This document shows, piece by piece, positions 44,991-57,400 of a stretch of DNA of 64,000 nt (positions are counted from its first letter, which is position 1; each line of letters begins with the position of its first letter). Location: assembly GCA_009760855.2 (NCBI GenBank), contig WPIO01000128.1:322501-386500 (forward strand), read 5' to 3'. The translations under genes and the position numbers were made by a program. The stretch comes from Cristatella mucedo. Taxonomy: Eukaryota > Bryozoa > Phylactolaemata > Cristatellidae. Below the pieces are notes generated by a model that ran no database searches, had not been told where the DNA came from, and saw nothing but the letters and a program-made list of their open reading frames with translations.

Positions 44991-46358
44991 GAAGAGGGAG
45001 AGGGGGAGAGAGAGAGCCTTGTTCGATGGGCATTGGTACCGCACGTGGCTTCTCGTAACGAGAATGTTATTCGTCAGAGAAGGGAGCCTTGCCTGCTACG
45101 GCGACAGCCATTGGCACGTACCATGCAAGAGGAAGGCAATCGGAGCGATGCGCACACAAAATGGCAGGCGGGGAACAGAGCTGCTGCTGCTCCGATGAAT
45201 TTGCATGCAACAACACAGAAAGACGGTGGCAAAGCCGAAATGCGACAATATCTACACGAAAGCAACAGCTTCAGCAGCTGCTCGACATCTTTCGACTCCT
45301 GCTATGCCTCTTTGCCGAGCACGAGGACGACAGACTAATGAAAGGTCATTGCCAAGCATCAACAGCCGGCTCACAGTAGCTGGCGTACTCAAACAAATGC
45401 TGTGCAGAAAGCGCTAAGCTCACTTCATGCACGGTGTATCCGACAGCACACGTGAAGCACGGCGTATCACACATTTGACAAAAGTGCAAACGTTTATTAG
45501 CAGCCTGACAGCCAGGCAACGGGTACATCAGATCGCTCATGCTCAGTCCTCGAGGTGATGCACTTCGTCTGTTATGACTCAAAAATAGGGTGCAGCAGCC
45601 GCAGCCGAAGCTGGCAGCACGAAAGGCGCTGGTGCACCGGACGAGGATCAGGCGGTGATGAACGAGTGCAGCATCTACCATTAAAACAACTGACCTGGCT
45701 GAGAGCTGGCTAGAGCAGCCGTCATGGCAGCACTTGCATGCGACGACATCCCAGCATCGAAGGGCGTAGGTCCGACAAGGTAACCAGGAGCCGAGGCACC
45801 TACTCCACGGCTTCTGACACCGGCTGATCTTACTTTCTCGAATAAGTCTGTCTCATCGTTAAGTATTACTTTTCTATAATTAAGGTACTGCGCTTTCTGG
45901 CTCTAAAAAAGACAGCTGGCTCATACTCAGGAGGCCACAAACAGGAAAAGAGCACAGTTTAAAAAGAAATGCAAAAAGAGTAGATACAGACAGAGAAGAG
46001 AGAAAGACAAGACAGAAAAAACAAATAGATAGTTAAATGATGAAAGATAGATGAAAGATCAGAAAAGCAGGGAAAGGCATAGCACTAGGCAGTTTAGCGC
46101 TAGGCTAGTGATATCTAGACGTATGGAGAGACGCTCCAGAAGGATCTGGTGCCCAAAGTTGTCAAACGCTGCAAATAGATCCAGAAGCACCAGCAGAGAG
46201 GCATCCCTATCCCGATCAGCACACCGATGCATACATACAAACACATATATACACACACTGACAGGCACAGGCGTGCACACACACCGACACGCATGCACGC
46301 ACTTACACACACACACACCTGTGCGCGCGCGCACATATACACACACGCGTGTGCGCGT

Positions 46359-46413
<55 letters not shown>

Positions 46414-49400
46414 CTAAAGGTAAATGTACATTCGGTGAAGAGCAGTTTGTGCGCAATGGTTAGTTACTGAGATATCTAAATCCCGATTGGAATTTGCTTT
46501 TAGGATATGACGAATTGATGTAATCGTTTAGCTGCTAGGAAACCACTGGTTCAAGTAGACTAAAGTTACATTATGGTCTTTTTCAGGGGTTGACTTTTTA
46601 ATGATGCACCTGACAACAGCTGTTTTCAGAAAGGCAAAGCCTCCACTGCTATTACAAAGAGAGTCACAGAATGGATCCGGCGGAAAGAGATCCGGCGGAA
46701 AGAGATCCGGCGGAAAGAGATCCGGCGGAAAGAGATCCGGCGGAAAGAGATCCGGCGGAAAGAGATCCGGCGGAAAGAGATCCGGCGCAAAGAGATCCGG
46801 CGCAAAGAGATCCGGCGCAAAGAGATGGAAAGAGATCCGGCGCAAAGAGATCCGGCGCAAAGAGATCCGGCGCAAAGAGATCCGGCGCAAAGAGATCCGG
46901 CGCAAAGAGATCCGGCGCAAAGAGATCCGGCGCAAAGAGATCCGGCGCAAAGAGATCCGGCGCAAAGCAAAGAGATCCGGCGCAAAGAGATCCGGCGCAA
47001 AGAGATCCGGCGCAAAGAGATCCGGCGCAAAGAGATCCGGCGCAAAGAGATCCGGCGCAAAGAGATCCGGCGCAAAAGCAAAGAGATCCGGCGCAAAGAG
47101 ATCCGGCGCAAAGAGATCCGGCGCAAAGAGATCCGGCGCAAAGAGATCCGGCGCAAAGAGATCCGGCGCAAAGAGATCCGGCAAAGAGATCCGGCGCAAA
47201 GAGATCCGGCGCAAAGAGATCCGGCGCAAGAGATCCGGCGCAAAGAGATCCGGCGCAAAGAGATCCGGCGCAAAGAGATCCGGCGCAAAGAGATCCGGCG
47301 CAAAGAGATCCGGCGCAAAGAGATCCGGCGCAAAGAGATCCGGCGCAAAGAGATCCGGCGCAAAGAGATCCGGCGCAAAGAGATCCGGCGCAAAGAGATC
47401 CGGCGCAAAGAGATCCGGCGCAAAGAGATCCGGCACAAAGAGAGAGGGAAGCAAGACATAAAGTCGGAAGTAGGAGAAAAAGCAGATAATAAAAATAATA
47501 ATACATTTGATATAGGGCCATCAGAGAACTCAAATCTCTTTCTAGGAGCTTTACATTTGTTGCAAAAAAAGCCTGATCTAAAGTTTAGTGGTAGTGTGCT
47601 CCATAAACAACATGAATAACATGATTATGGGTGACATATACAGGGTCAGCATGAAAGTGTGGTTAGTGGCAGAATGCACAGTGTCAGCACACATAAGCAC
47701 ATATATAATAATAATAATAATATTGCACTTGATAAAGCGCCCTCAGAGAACTTAATCTCTTTCTAGGCGCTTTACATTTGCTGCAAAGTGATACGCAATA
47801 GAATAGTAAGTAAAATCATGCTTGAAAAACAAACAAAATGAATAACATGGTTAGGGGTTACATGCACTGGGTCAGCATGCAAATGTGGTTAGTGGCAGCA
47901 TGAACAGTGTCAGCACGCATAAGCACATCGAGGACGAATCACAAGGACCCACTAAATGCTGTCCTAAATAAGGTCAATTCACAGGAACCCACTAAATGCT
48001 GTGATAAATAGATGCGTATTTAGTTTCTTTTTAAACGTGGTCAAGTCAGGAGATGTCGTGACACAGTTCGGAAGTGAGTTCCAGGCTTTGGAAGCATACG
48101 AACTAAATGCAATGCTGTCGGCAAGCTAAGCTGTGCTTCCGGAACAATGTGGCTGATATATTCGAGGTTATTGGAATCACCTGAGGCTCGAGGGAATAGC
48201 ACCTTTTCACAGACAGTCAATTAAGAAGTCTCAAAGCTATGCTTCTTTATACGGTCGTATACGGTTATATTTCTGTGATACACACAATTAGGAAATAGGA
48301 AATAATGCTTACTAAACAAGGAAAAATTTTGCTAAACCGTATTGTTTGTCCTTAAGTCAATGTACTGCACCCAGGACTATCTAACTTTGAGATTACCGTA
48401 GCCTCTTCAATAGCTAATGGTTTATGCATTGTCATGAGTTGAAACACTTTGGCTGTTTCCATGGGTTAGTTTCATTTGTGGCAGAAGAAACACACACAAT
48501 ATCAACAAGCATGACCTGGTTAAATGCAACATGCATATTGCCAACATGTAAATACGGTCAATGGTGACATGCAGTGTCAGTATGCAAAAGCACATAAAAG
48601 AAAAAAAATCACAAGGGGCCGGAAAACGCTGTGAAAAACAGGGGCGTTTTTATATGCTGTCAGGTGAGGTGATAGGGTAACTTCAGTCAAATGCAAGTTC
48701 CAGGACAAAACGTTGAAGTCGATGCCCTGCTTCACTTGGAGCCAATGCAGGTCGGTGTGATGTGGTGCGATATGGCAATTGCGATGCTCACAACAGACAA
48801 GCCTAGCTGCTGAGTTGTACATCAACTGTAAGTGCCTGAATGCATGGGCCGGCAGACCAGCAAGAAGTGAGTTACAGAAGTCGAGAGAGGATGTCACAAA
48901 TGCATGGATCAATTTGAATGTATCCTCCCTGGTCTAAACAGGCCCAAGTTTTGCAATGCTAGGTGCTGAAAGTATGCTGAGTTGACTGTGTAGCCAATGA
49001 GGTCATCTAGTGATAGGTCACTTTGGAAAAAAAACACCCAGATTTCGTGCAGATGCTACAACAGAGTCGATTTTGAGTATTTGGCTTTCTCATATGTAAA
49101 TCACACTTGGGTTGCCCATAACTAGTAACTTGATTTTATCATCAATAAATATGATAAGTTTGCTGCCATTCATGAGTGGATGTCAGCAATACATGGAGCA
49201 AGGGAGTTGAGAGAATTCGACGTGCTGGATGGCTTAGAGGGGTCAAAGCTAAGGTACAGCTGTGCATCATCTGCATATTAGTGAAATCCTAGATTTTGCT
49301 TGACGATCACAGCGGCAAGAAAGAGAGGATACATTTTGAAAAGAAGCAGACCAGCACAGAGCCCTAAGGTGCCACATCCTTAAGTGGTTCTTCGGGTTTG

Positions 49401-52400
49401 ATCGTTGCTTGCTGGCATCAGTACTTTGAAGTCTCACACATTAATATGGTCTAAAGCATTGCAGCACTACAAAAGGGTTCGGATAGCCAAAAAGGCTCGT
49501 GTAGGTACACTAACTCAACATTAATTCATGCATTCAGCTGCCCAAAATGCACAAACATTCCTGGATGCACATGAACCTGTCTGAGCAGTGGTTCCAATGA
49601 AAGCGCCGCCAAGGCTGGAGCAGCAGTGCCAGCGATGAGGACCACGAGGTCACAAATTACACTGCAGAACATTCTACACTGACATCAACAGGTTTGAACC
49701 AAATATGTGAGGCATCTGAACAACTCTCCTATTCCATAGTGGGGGCCTTCGTTATTCAGTCTGCTGCTGCTGCTGCTGAGAAAGTCGATAAACCATGCAA
49801 ACAGCTTTTTAGTCGGCGGTTCGACTAGGGGGACATAACCAGAGTACAAAAGATGGCACATCGTGATGCACAGCCAAATAAGGAGCAGAGCACCAACCGA
49901 TCGTCTAACTTTGCTCTAGTTAACTAAAAAATAGCCAAGTAGACTTCAGGCATCTCGAAGTAAATTCAAAACTGTCACAAAAAAGACCCCCCCCCGGGGG
50001 AGGTGTGCTCCCAGTCGGTGCAATGGGCTGCATCGGTCCTCCTTACAAAGGACAAACAAACAAAGCTCACAAGTCACGACTGCACACGATCAAACGTCCC
50101 TTCAAGGCAGAGGCATCTCCAAACACAAAGTAGTACATCGATGTGCAGCACGAGGAGCTGTAAACACTTCGTTATCACAGCAGGACATGCCAACCGATGG
50201 CAGACTAACCTTTACACGTTCGTGAATCGTGTGCAGCTGAGCAGCCAGGAGCACAAAGGTATCATGAGTCTTTTTCAGGCAGCTCAGCAGATCTAAAAAA
50301 GAGACGGAGCTACGTCACAAACAAACAATAAGGCACCACCGTTCACATAAGACTAGAAAACAGGAATTGGCAATATCGACAGAGGCAATAACATTCGCTG
50401 AAAACAAGAAACAACAGGGAAAACAACAGATCACAGCGACTTCAACGGTTCCTACAACCTCGATTGGGGTAAAAGGTCGACTAGAGAGGTGGTGACGACG
50501 AGAATGGCACATTGCCGAGTGAAAACGCATCACGAGTAAGAAATCTGACCTCATTAAGTGTCGACTTTAGAGATGGGACAATTAGAATATCATAAGCCGA
50601 GCAGTACTAAGAGACAAACGACAGCCAAGCTCGACGAGATGACTTTGGAAATCGTTAGGAAGAGTCCAAATGAAACGGCCCACTGTAGGACCCTGTGAAT
50701 GTTGAGTTGAGGTGCAATCATAATGCACAAATAAGAAAAACACAACAAAAGTCTTTAATTTTTTTTTTAAATTAGCTACAGACAGTAAAGGCAAAATCCT
50801 TTCAGTTGGTTGCAATCACTGTCATGTAACAGATGCAATCGCATTTTAATAGCTAGGGATTACTTGGTGGCGCTTTGATATTGTGCATCTCGGCGCAGAT
50901 CACCTCCTCTGAACTCTCAACACAGCTGTAAATCTAGATTTACAACTGGTCAAACTAAGCAAAGCTGGATCCCTCTTTCCGAATAGCATCGTTCACGAGA
51001 GGCGGCTACAACTAGCGTCGTCTATACGGTCAAATGTAATCACTCTAGACAAGACCCAGCACACATTCGTTGTTATGAAGCTGTATTATCTATGCATTAT
51101 CGGTGAGTAGCACTCTCTCTGTGCTGTAGCAGAATAGGTGAGTAGAGCTTCAGCGGTTCCCTGCCTTGTGGGCGAGAGCTGCGCGAGTCAAAGCATGCCA
51201 CATGCAGTTGACAAAATATTAGTTCGTGAAGGTTGCACCTATTTTAGTTCACTACTGCCCTGACTCTCCAACCGCTACCCTACAGCAGAAGCTCGTCCAA
51301 CTTGGCCAAACATCTATGCCAGGGGGGATTTCCAACTCAACTGCTCTCGGCACAGGCCAGCCGGGACCAGCAATACATATAGCCTCGTTCAAGACGTTGA
51401 TCCGACTAAAGTTGGACCCGTCCTCATGCAGCTTCCTGGCATCTCGTGTCATCTGTCCTGGCCAGAGGCCAGGCCGCAGATGGACGAGCACTAGCAGCTG
51501 AAGCTTCTGGCCTGCCGCTGCTGAGTGGATACGCTGCTGATCACCGCCAACCCAGGCCGGCCAGTGATAACTGGAAATAGCAAGGACGCTTGCCACTTTA
51601 GAAGGAGGCCCTGCCTCCATCTCTCACCAACTCCAAGCCCCAAGCTCTTTTGCGCGAAGCATGAAGGCAGCAGCCGCCGCAGCCACTCTGGTCGACGGAG
51701 GCTGCAGGGCCATGGAGTACGCCTTGATTAAGGCTGATTTCCTTGCGATTGGCCTTCTACACAGGCTTCCATTTCGGAGCCACAGGAATACTGATAACGG
51801 CATTTCCAAAACTAAGGACTAGAATCCTGTTAGGTGCTACCCCAGGGACAGCACACCTGCGTAGCACTTGCAGTAGAGCTCGCGGCGTTTTTAAGGCAGA
51901 CCAGCATTTCCAGCATCAGTAATCCACCGGTTCGACTGGAAAAGGATTTCGATTACCCCATGGTACAAATGTAGTAAATAACATTGTCCTCACAGAAACA
52001 TCCAATACTCCCAGAATTCTGCTCCTAGTATGGTAAACAATTCAATAGTTGTGGTAAAACTATTAGATCCAGAGACGAGTAAATTAGGGTGGGTTGACAG
52101 GTTGGATATTTCTGTGCGTTCCCCCAGGTCGTATGCTTGTGCCCACTCATCCATGCCCATGCACACATTCAGCCAAACATTGACTGGAAGCAAATCTAGT
52201 CTCTAAAATCCACAACATATCAAAGTAAAAGGGGGTGGAGTATACAAGGGAAATCCGGCCATCAAATGAGCCCGTAAAAGGCTGCTGACGGCTGCTCGAG
52301 CTAGCACGAAGCAATGCAGCAGCGAAAGTGAAATACGTCAAGCTGACAAAAGAAACACAACACCAGCCAGTGACAGCCGTTCTTTTCTATCGCCCTCCAG

Positions 52401-54386
52401 GCAGTGCAATTTTTTCCTAGACTGTGTCAATCGGTGAGCACGGCCCTCAGTGCTGTTCGTTCCACCGCGCCCGCAACAGACCACGGAAAATAAAGGCTCT
52501 GGCGCAGGCGGTTGAAAGTTAACACTTCGATCACTTACCTTGAGCAGACAGAGGCTTCTCACGTCCATCGCTAGCACGAGCCAGGTGACTCTCCGCATCC
52601 TCAACTAGCTGCCTATAGACCTGCGCGTCACGTTCGAAGCCACAGACGATGTGACGGAAGTACTCGGTGGGTGCCTCGTTTTCGTACTGCAGTCCTGATG
52701 GTATCTCCTTGGTCTGAACGGCTGTCTCAACGTTGTGCAATTCCTAAGAAAGCAAGCGTGGACCTCACCTTAGCCGACAAGCCACGCCGACAGGCCGCGC
52801 CGCGAGTGAGGAGCTTGCCTGCCGCTCGGCTGCCTGCGTTCTATCGAGGCAGCCCGATCCAGCATGGCGACAAAAGTCAGCAGACAGAAATCAACACACT
52901 AGGCAAAAGGCGTGGTCGTTGCTGTCATCACGGACGAGCCGACCGAGACTGGACAAAGCCAATGAAGCACGTGTGATAACGGAGTGAAAAACACTGATCG
53001 TGATTTTGAGTGTAACATGACCTGCTTAACACGACCTGCTTAGCATGCGCTTTACAGCCGAGTGCAGGCGGACTGAGAAGAACTAGATTGGCCAGACCGA
53101 TGATACAAAGAGGAGCCACAAAGAGTTCGGGGAGCACAGGCCATCCACCGAATCCTGGATAGACAAATCTTTTGCTGTCCAACGATACCATTACTCACTG
53201 GTCGCACACGCTATCTTAAGATTTGTGCTGGCCACAATATATATGGTTAGTAGCTAGTAGTTGACCGTTGCAATTGCTATAACTATATTAAGCAGAGCAC
53301 GAAATACACGAGAGAATATCTAACGGAAAATGTGGGGAAGAGGAGAAGGAGGCAGACTCCATCCACCTAACAAGGCAGATTGCTGCATGCAGTGCTAAGG
53401 CCGAAGCTAGAACCTAGTAAAGCCAAATAAGCGAACGGATGATTCAGCAACTTCATCTATAGAAAGGCATGCCAGCCTTACAGGCTATCATCGTCCCCTG
53501 CAATCGTGGGCAAAAGCGTGCTGCCCACTGCAGGCCTCGAACACAGGACACCTCAGCACTAGGCAAAGACCCTGGGTGTGAAATCACGCCCTGCAGACAA
53601 ATGAGGGCTAAACGCTCAACCTCAGTGCGGACTGCCACCACGGACTCTCTTACGATGAGCGAATAATGTCCACCACGAGCATCGGTGACGCGGCAGTGAA
53701 AGCAGAGGGCACGGCTGACCAGTACAAGCACCGCCGTCTGGCAGACAAATGCAGCGGGGGGGGGGAGAGAGGCTGCGCACTGCTCTCCACAAGTCAGCAC
53801 GGTGTACAGCCGTTTTGTCTCGGCAAGCACAGGGTCGCTTGTGGAGCACGAGGTGCAGGAGTGCCACTCTTTAACCAAAGAAGCTGCCAGGGAGTGGCGA
53901 CAGAGCACTCCAGCCCGGTCATATGAAGGGTGCGAACCGATGACAAGCCAGCAGCAAGCGTATGGCTGTGAAGCCGAGTGACGCGGCGACTGCACCTCTG
54001 CATACGCTGTGCAAAAAGCTCGCAAGTCTCACCTGTCCAGTGTCTGCTTTCAGCTTGGCTATTGACACACTGTTCCTCTGCACATCGCGACTTATAGATA
54101 AAACCAGGTGCCTCAGCCCGGCCATCTGCTCCTGGACCTTGGAAGACGAGTCACACGAGCTTGACGTGACGATCGCCTCGCGTTCCGCTCTCTCCTCTTT
54201 GACGTGCTTCCTGCAGGAAGACAAACAGAGGCTGCACTGGCAGCGGACACAGGAGGGAAAAGATGTGCTACGTGCATGCGCATGTCTCTCTCGGTCTGCA
54301 TCTCTCCCTTTTTTCCCTGCCTCCCCCTCTATCTCTCACTCTCTGTGTCTGCAATATGTCTCTGATTCTGTGTGTGTGCATGTCCA

Positions 54387-54454
<68 letters not shown>

Positions 54455-57400
54455 GTGTGTGTGAGAGAGAGAGAGATAGAAGGGGGCCGTGTGGATATAC
54501 CAGTTGTCATGACCTTCGTGTGCAGCAGCAATATAGAAATCAGTCGGCACGTGAACCAATACGATGCATCAAACAACGAGCACGACACTCCTCAAAAACC
54601 CAAGCATAAAGCCAGGACATTTAAACGACGATTCCAACCAATAAATTAGAGCAGAAACAAACAAGTGACCAGTGGCTGTGACTCAAGAGCCACACTTCGT
54701 TAGTGGCAGAAAAGGTTAACCACATTGAATAATAGTGAAACATAATGAAACATGCATGCAGCGTCCTTTCTTTCTGGGCACTTTTCACGAGCTTCAAAAT
54801 TCAGAGCTACCTGAGACCTGCTGCCGTGATGCTGAACGCCAGAAAAGAATGTTGCATCGAGTGGGCGCCGATCCTGCTACCTCGGCCGATTGTAGTGCTT
54901 TGCCGATGGAGCTATCGAGACTACTTTTCGTTCGACGTTTAACACGAGGCTTTAAAGCAGATGAATAAAATTTCCACTTACGTGCTCGAAACAAATCCTA
55001 GTGTAGTGAGTGAAGGCCGGTAAAAATGCTTCTTACAATTGGAAATTTGGTGCCAAGGGTGAGCTTCGGTCGTCCGACTAGAGAGCATTTCTCCTTCGAG
55101 TGTACAGACAAGAAGGGGGAGCCACGAGCGGTCGTCCTTGGCCCTGGCCGAGAATGGCTGAATATCAGCATGGTTTTTATCGGTGGATGCAAATAAGAGG
55201 GGCAGTTTTTAAATAAACAGCGACGCCAGGCCCGCTGCCACGGGACTGTCCGCCGAAAACGTTGGGCAAACACCAGGGAGCCACAAGCGAGACTGACCGA
55301 CAGAGGCCACTCAAAACTGCACGGTGAAGCGTGGCGGTTCCGATCGAGGGCAGATCCTTGATCGGATAGCTTGGATCAGCGCGATCCAATGCCTCGTGCT
55401 GAAGTGGCTGCAGCAGCCCTCGAGTGGCAAGCGGCCCTCGAGCGGCAGGCAGCAGGGGCAGCATATAGCGGTCAGGCTCCGATTCTAGCTGGCTTGCTAG
55501 TGCCTCCGGCCGGGCTTAGCTTTAGCTTCTGCTCACTCCAGCCTGAACGGTGGCGCAAAGCTTCCACTCGCCACCATCGCTCAGCGCTAAAGTGGACAGG
55601 TGAATGCGGACAGCGGAAGCGCAGGCGTGCGCAAGCTTCACTGGCACGCCAAACCTCAGCCCTCAGGTCTTGGTCTGACCGACGGCAGATTGGCAGGGCA
55701 GCTCTGCCGCAATGCGCCAAGGCGCAGCAGCCATCGCAGCTGGCCACGGTGCAATAGCCGAATAAAGGCACAACTCGGCCTGAAATGCTGCAGTGACTGA
55801 CAGCTGCCACGAAGCATGGCCAGATCAAACGGAAAAAGCAGTGAACCGGCGCACGCCTGGACGCCACCAAGCAGGCAGCAAGCAAGACCTAGAGGCGATG
55901 TTTCAGGGGTGTGGCACGCACGATGTCAGATAGGTGCCAAAGGGGCGAGCGAGAAAGCGCTTGCGCACTGGCACCACTATTTGAGCCTTGCTATCGCCCT
56001 CGGGAGCTTCGCGCCCAGGATCCCAGGAGCGTACCTCGATCGGTCTGGCAGACGAGGCACTGGCGTGGTTTAAATCCAACTTGTCCGGTCATGTTTAATC
56101 CGGGTCGTGTAGGGGTCAGGTCTAATCCACCAAACCAGTCACCTGTGCAGTCCCTCAAGGGTCCGTCTACGATCCTATGCTGTTCTCCATTTATACTCAA
56201 CTTCTGGGAAAGGTTATTTTGGCCGATGGAATAGGTTATCACATTCCTTCACTTTTACTTTCACTGATCAATTTCCTTTAACTAAACGACAATAAAACCA
56301 AACTGCTACTCATAGAGCAACCCAAGCATGTGGCTGGACTAGAAGACTTAGCTCTTCTAATAGGTGATGCTGTTGTGCGACCATCACCGTGTGCTCGGAA
56401 TTTAGGTGCTGTCTTTGCCAGGTGCCTAAATTTTGAAAGCTTTGTTGAGAAGAGTGCTTCCACAGCTAGCCATCACATTTGATACCTATCTAAGATTAGG
56501 AACTGTATTCCACGGTGGCTTGCAAAGAATTTAGCTAGTTCCTTAGTTCTGTCTCGGCTAGATTATTGTAATTTGCTTTTAGCTGAGCTACCGAAAAAAG
56601 CCACCGCAGGCCACTGATGCTTGCGATGAATATGACCGCAGAGCTACGTTACAGATCCCAGAGGTTCGACCGTGTGTCTCTGCTGAAAGAGTTTGGATGG
56701 CTGCTGGTTGATCAACGGATACAGATCAAAGTTCTTACACTGACCCACACGGCCTGCAACGACTTGGCTCACTCATTTCTAGCTGAACTGCTGCACCAGT
56801 TTCAGCCTCCTCCTTGTGCCCTCCGGTTTAAGATCGTTGGCAACAGAAGCTTTTTCTCACAAACTGTGGAACTCACGTGAAGTCTGTTGGCTACCGAATG
56901 TGTACCAAAAGCCGCTTAGACCCCTGAGTGTTAGTTAGACCCAGGAGGTAGGACGCAAGCTCTTACGACTCGGGAGTTCGAGGTGTGACATCGATCGCAG
57001 GTTCGAGTCCTGCAGCGGGCGATTCTTTTATTGCCCACCGCAAGCGGTGGAGATAGCATATGAGGCTCTTTCGCTGCTACACAAATTAGGTTGCTGAATT
57101 AGCTACTCTTTAACTTGTCATAGCATTTTTATGTGGATGGACAAGTACGCTGCTGCTGCTGCCGCCGTATGCTTACTTGAAATTCTCGACCGTCTGCACC
57201 AGTTCAGGTGGCATGGCCGAGTCCTTGACACCTTTCAGGTCCGACGGGTTACCGAGTCTTGCTGCAGCAGCAGAGCTGGCTGCGGTGGTACTGACCGCGG
57301 TGGCACTGACACCGCCCAGGCCCAGCGGCTCTGAGCCGCTCTGGGCCGTCGAGCCGCTGGGCACGCTCTTGGCAGCCACAGAGGGCGCGCCCAGGCCGCC

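Noticed and set aside
46528-47619. Five long overlapping frames (264-308 codons) on both strands
   Set aside because: They are translations of the 15-bp minisatellite, which has no stop codon in any register. They lie in a Nup58 intron.
50003-50296. 97-codon plus-strand frame
   Set aside because: Antisense shadow of Nup58 exon 4.
55371-55885. ~130-codon frames on both strands
   Set aside because: Mutually overlapping GC-rich frames inside Nup58 intron 1, with no domain or splice signals.
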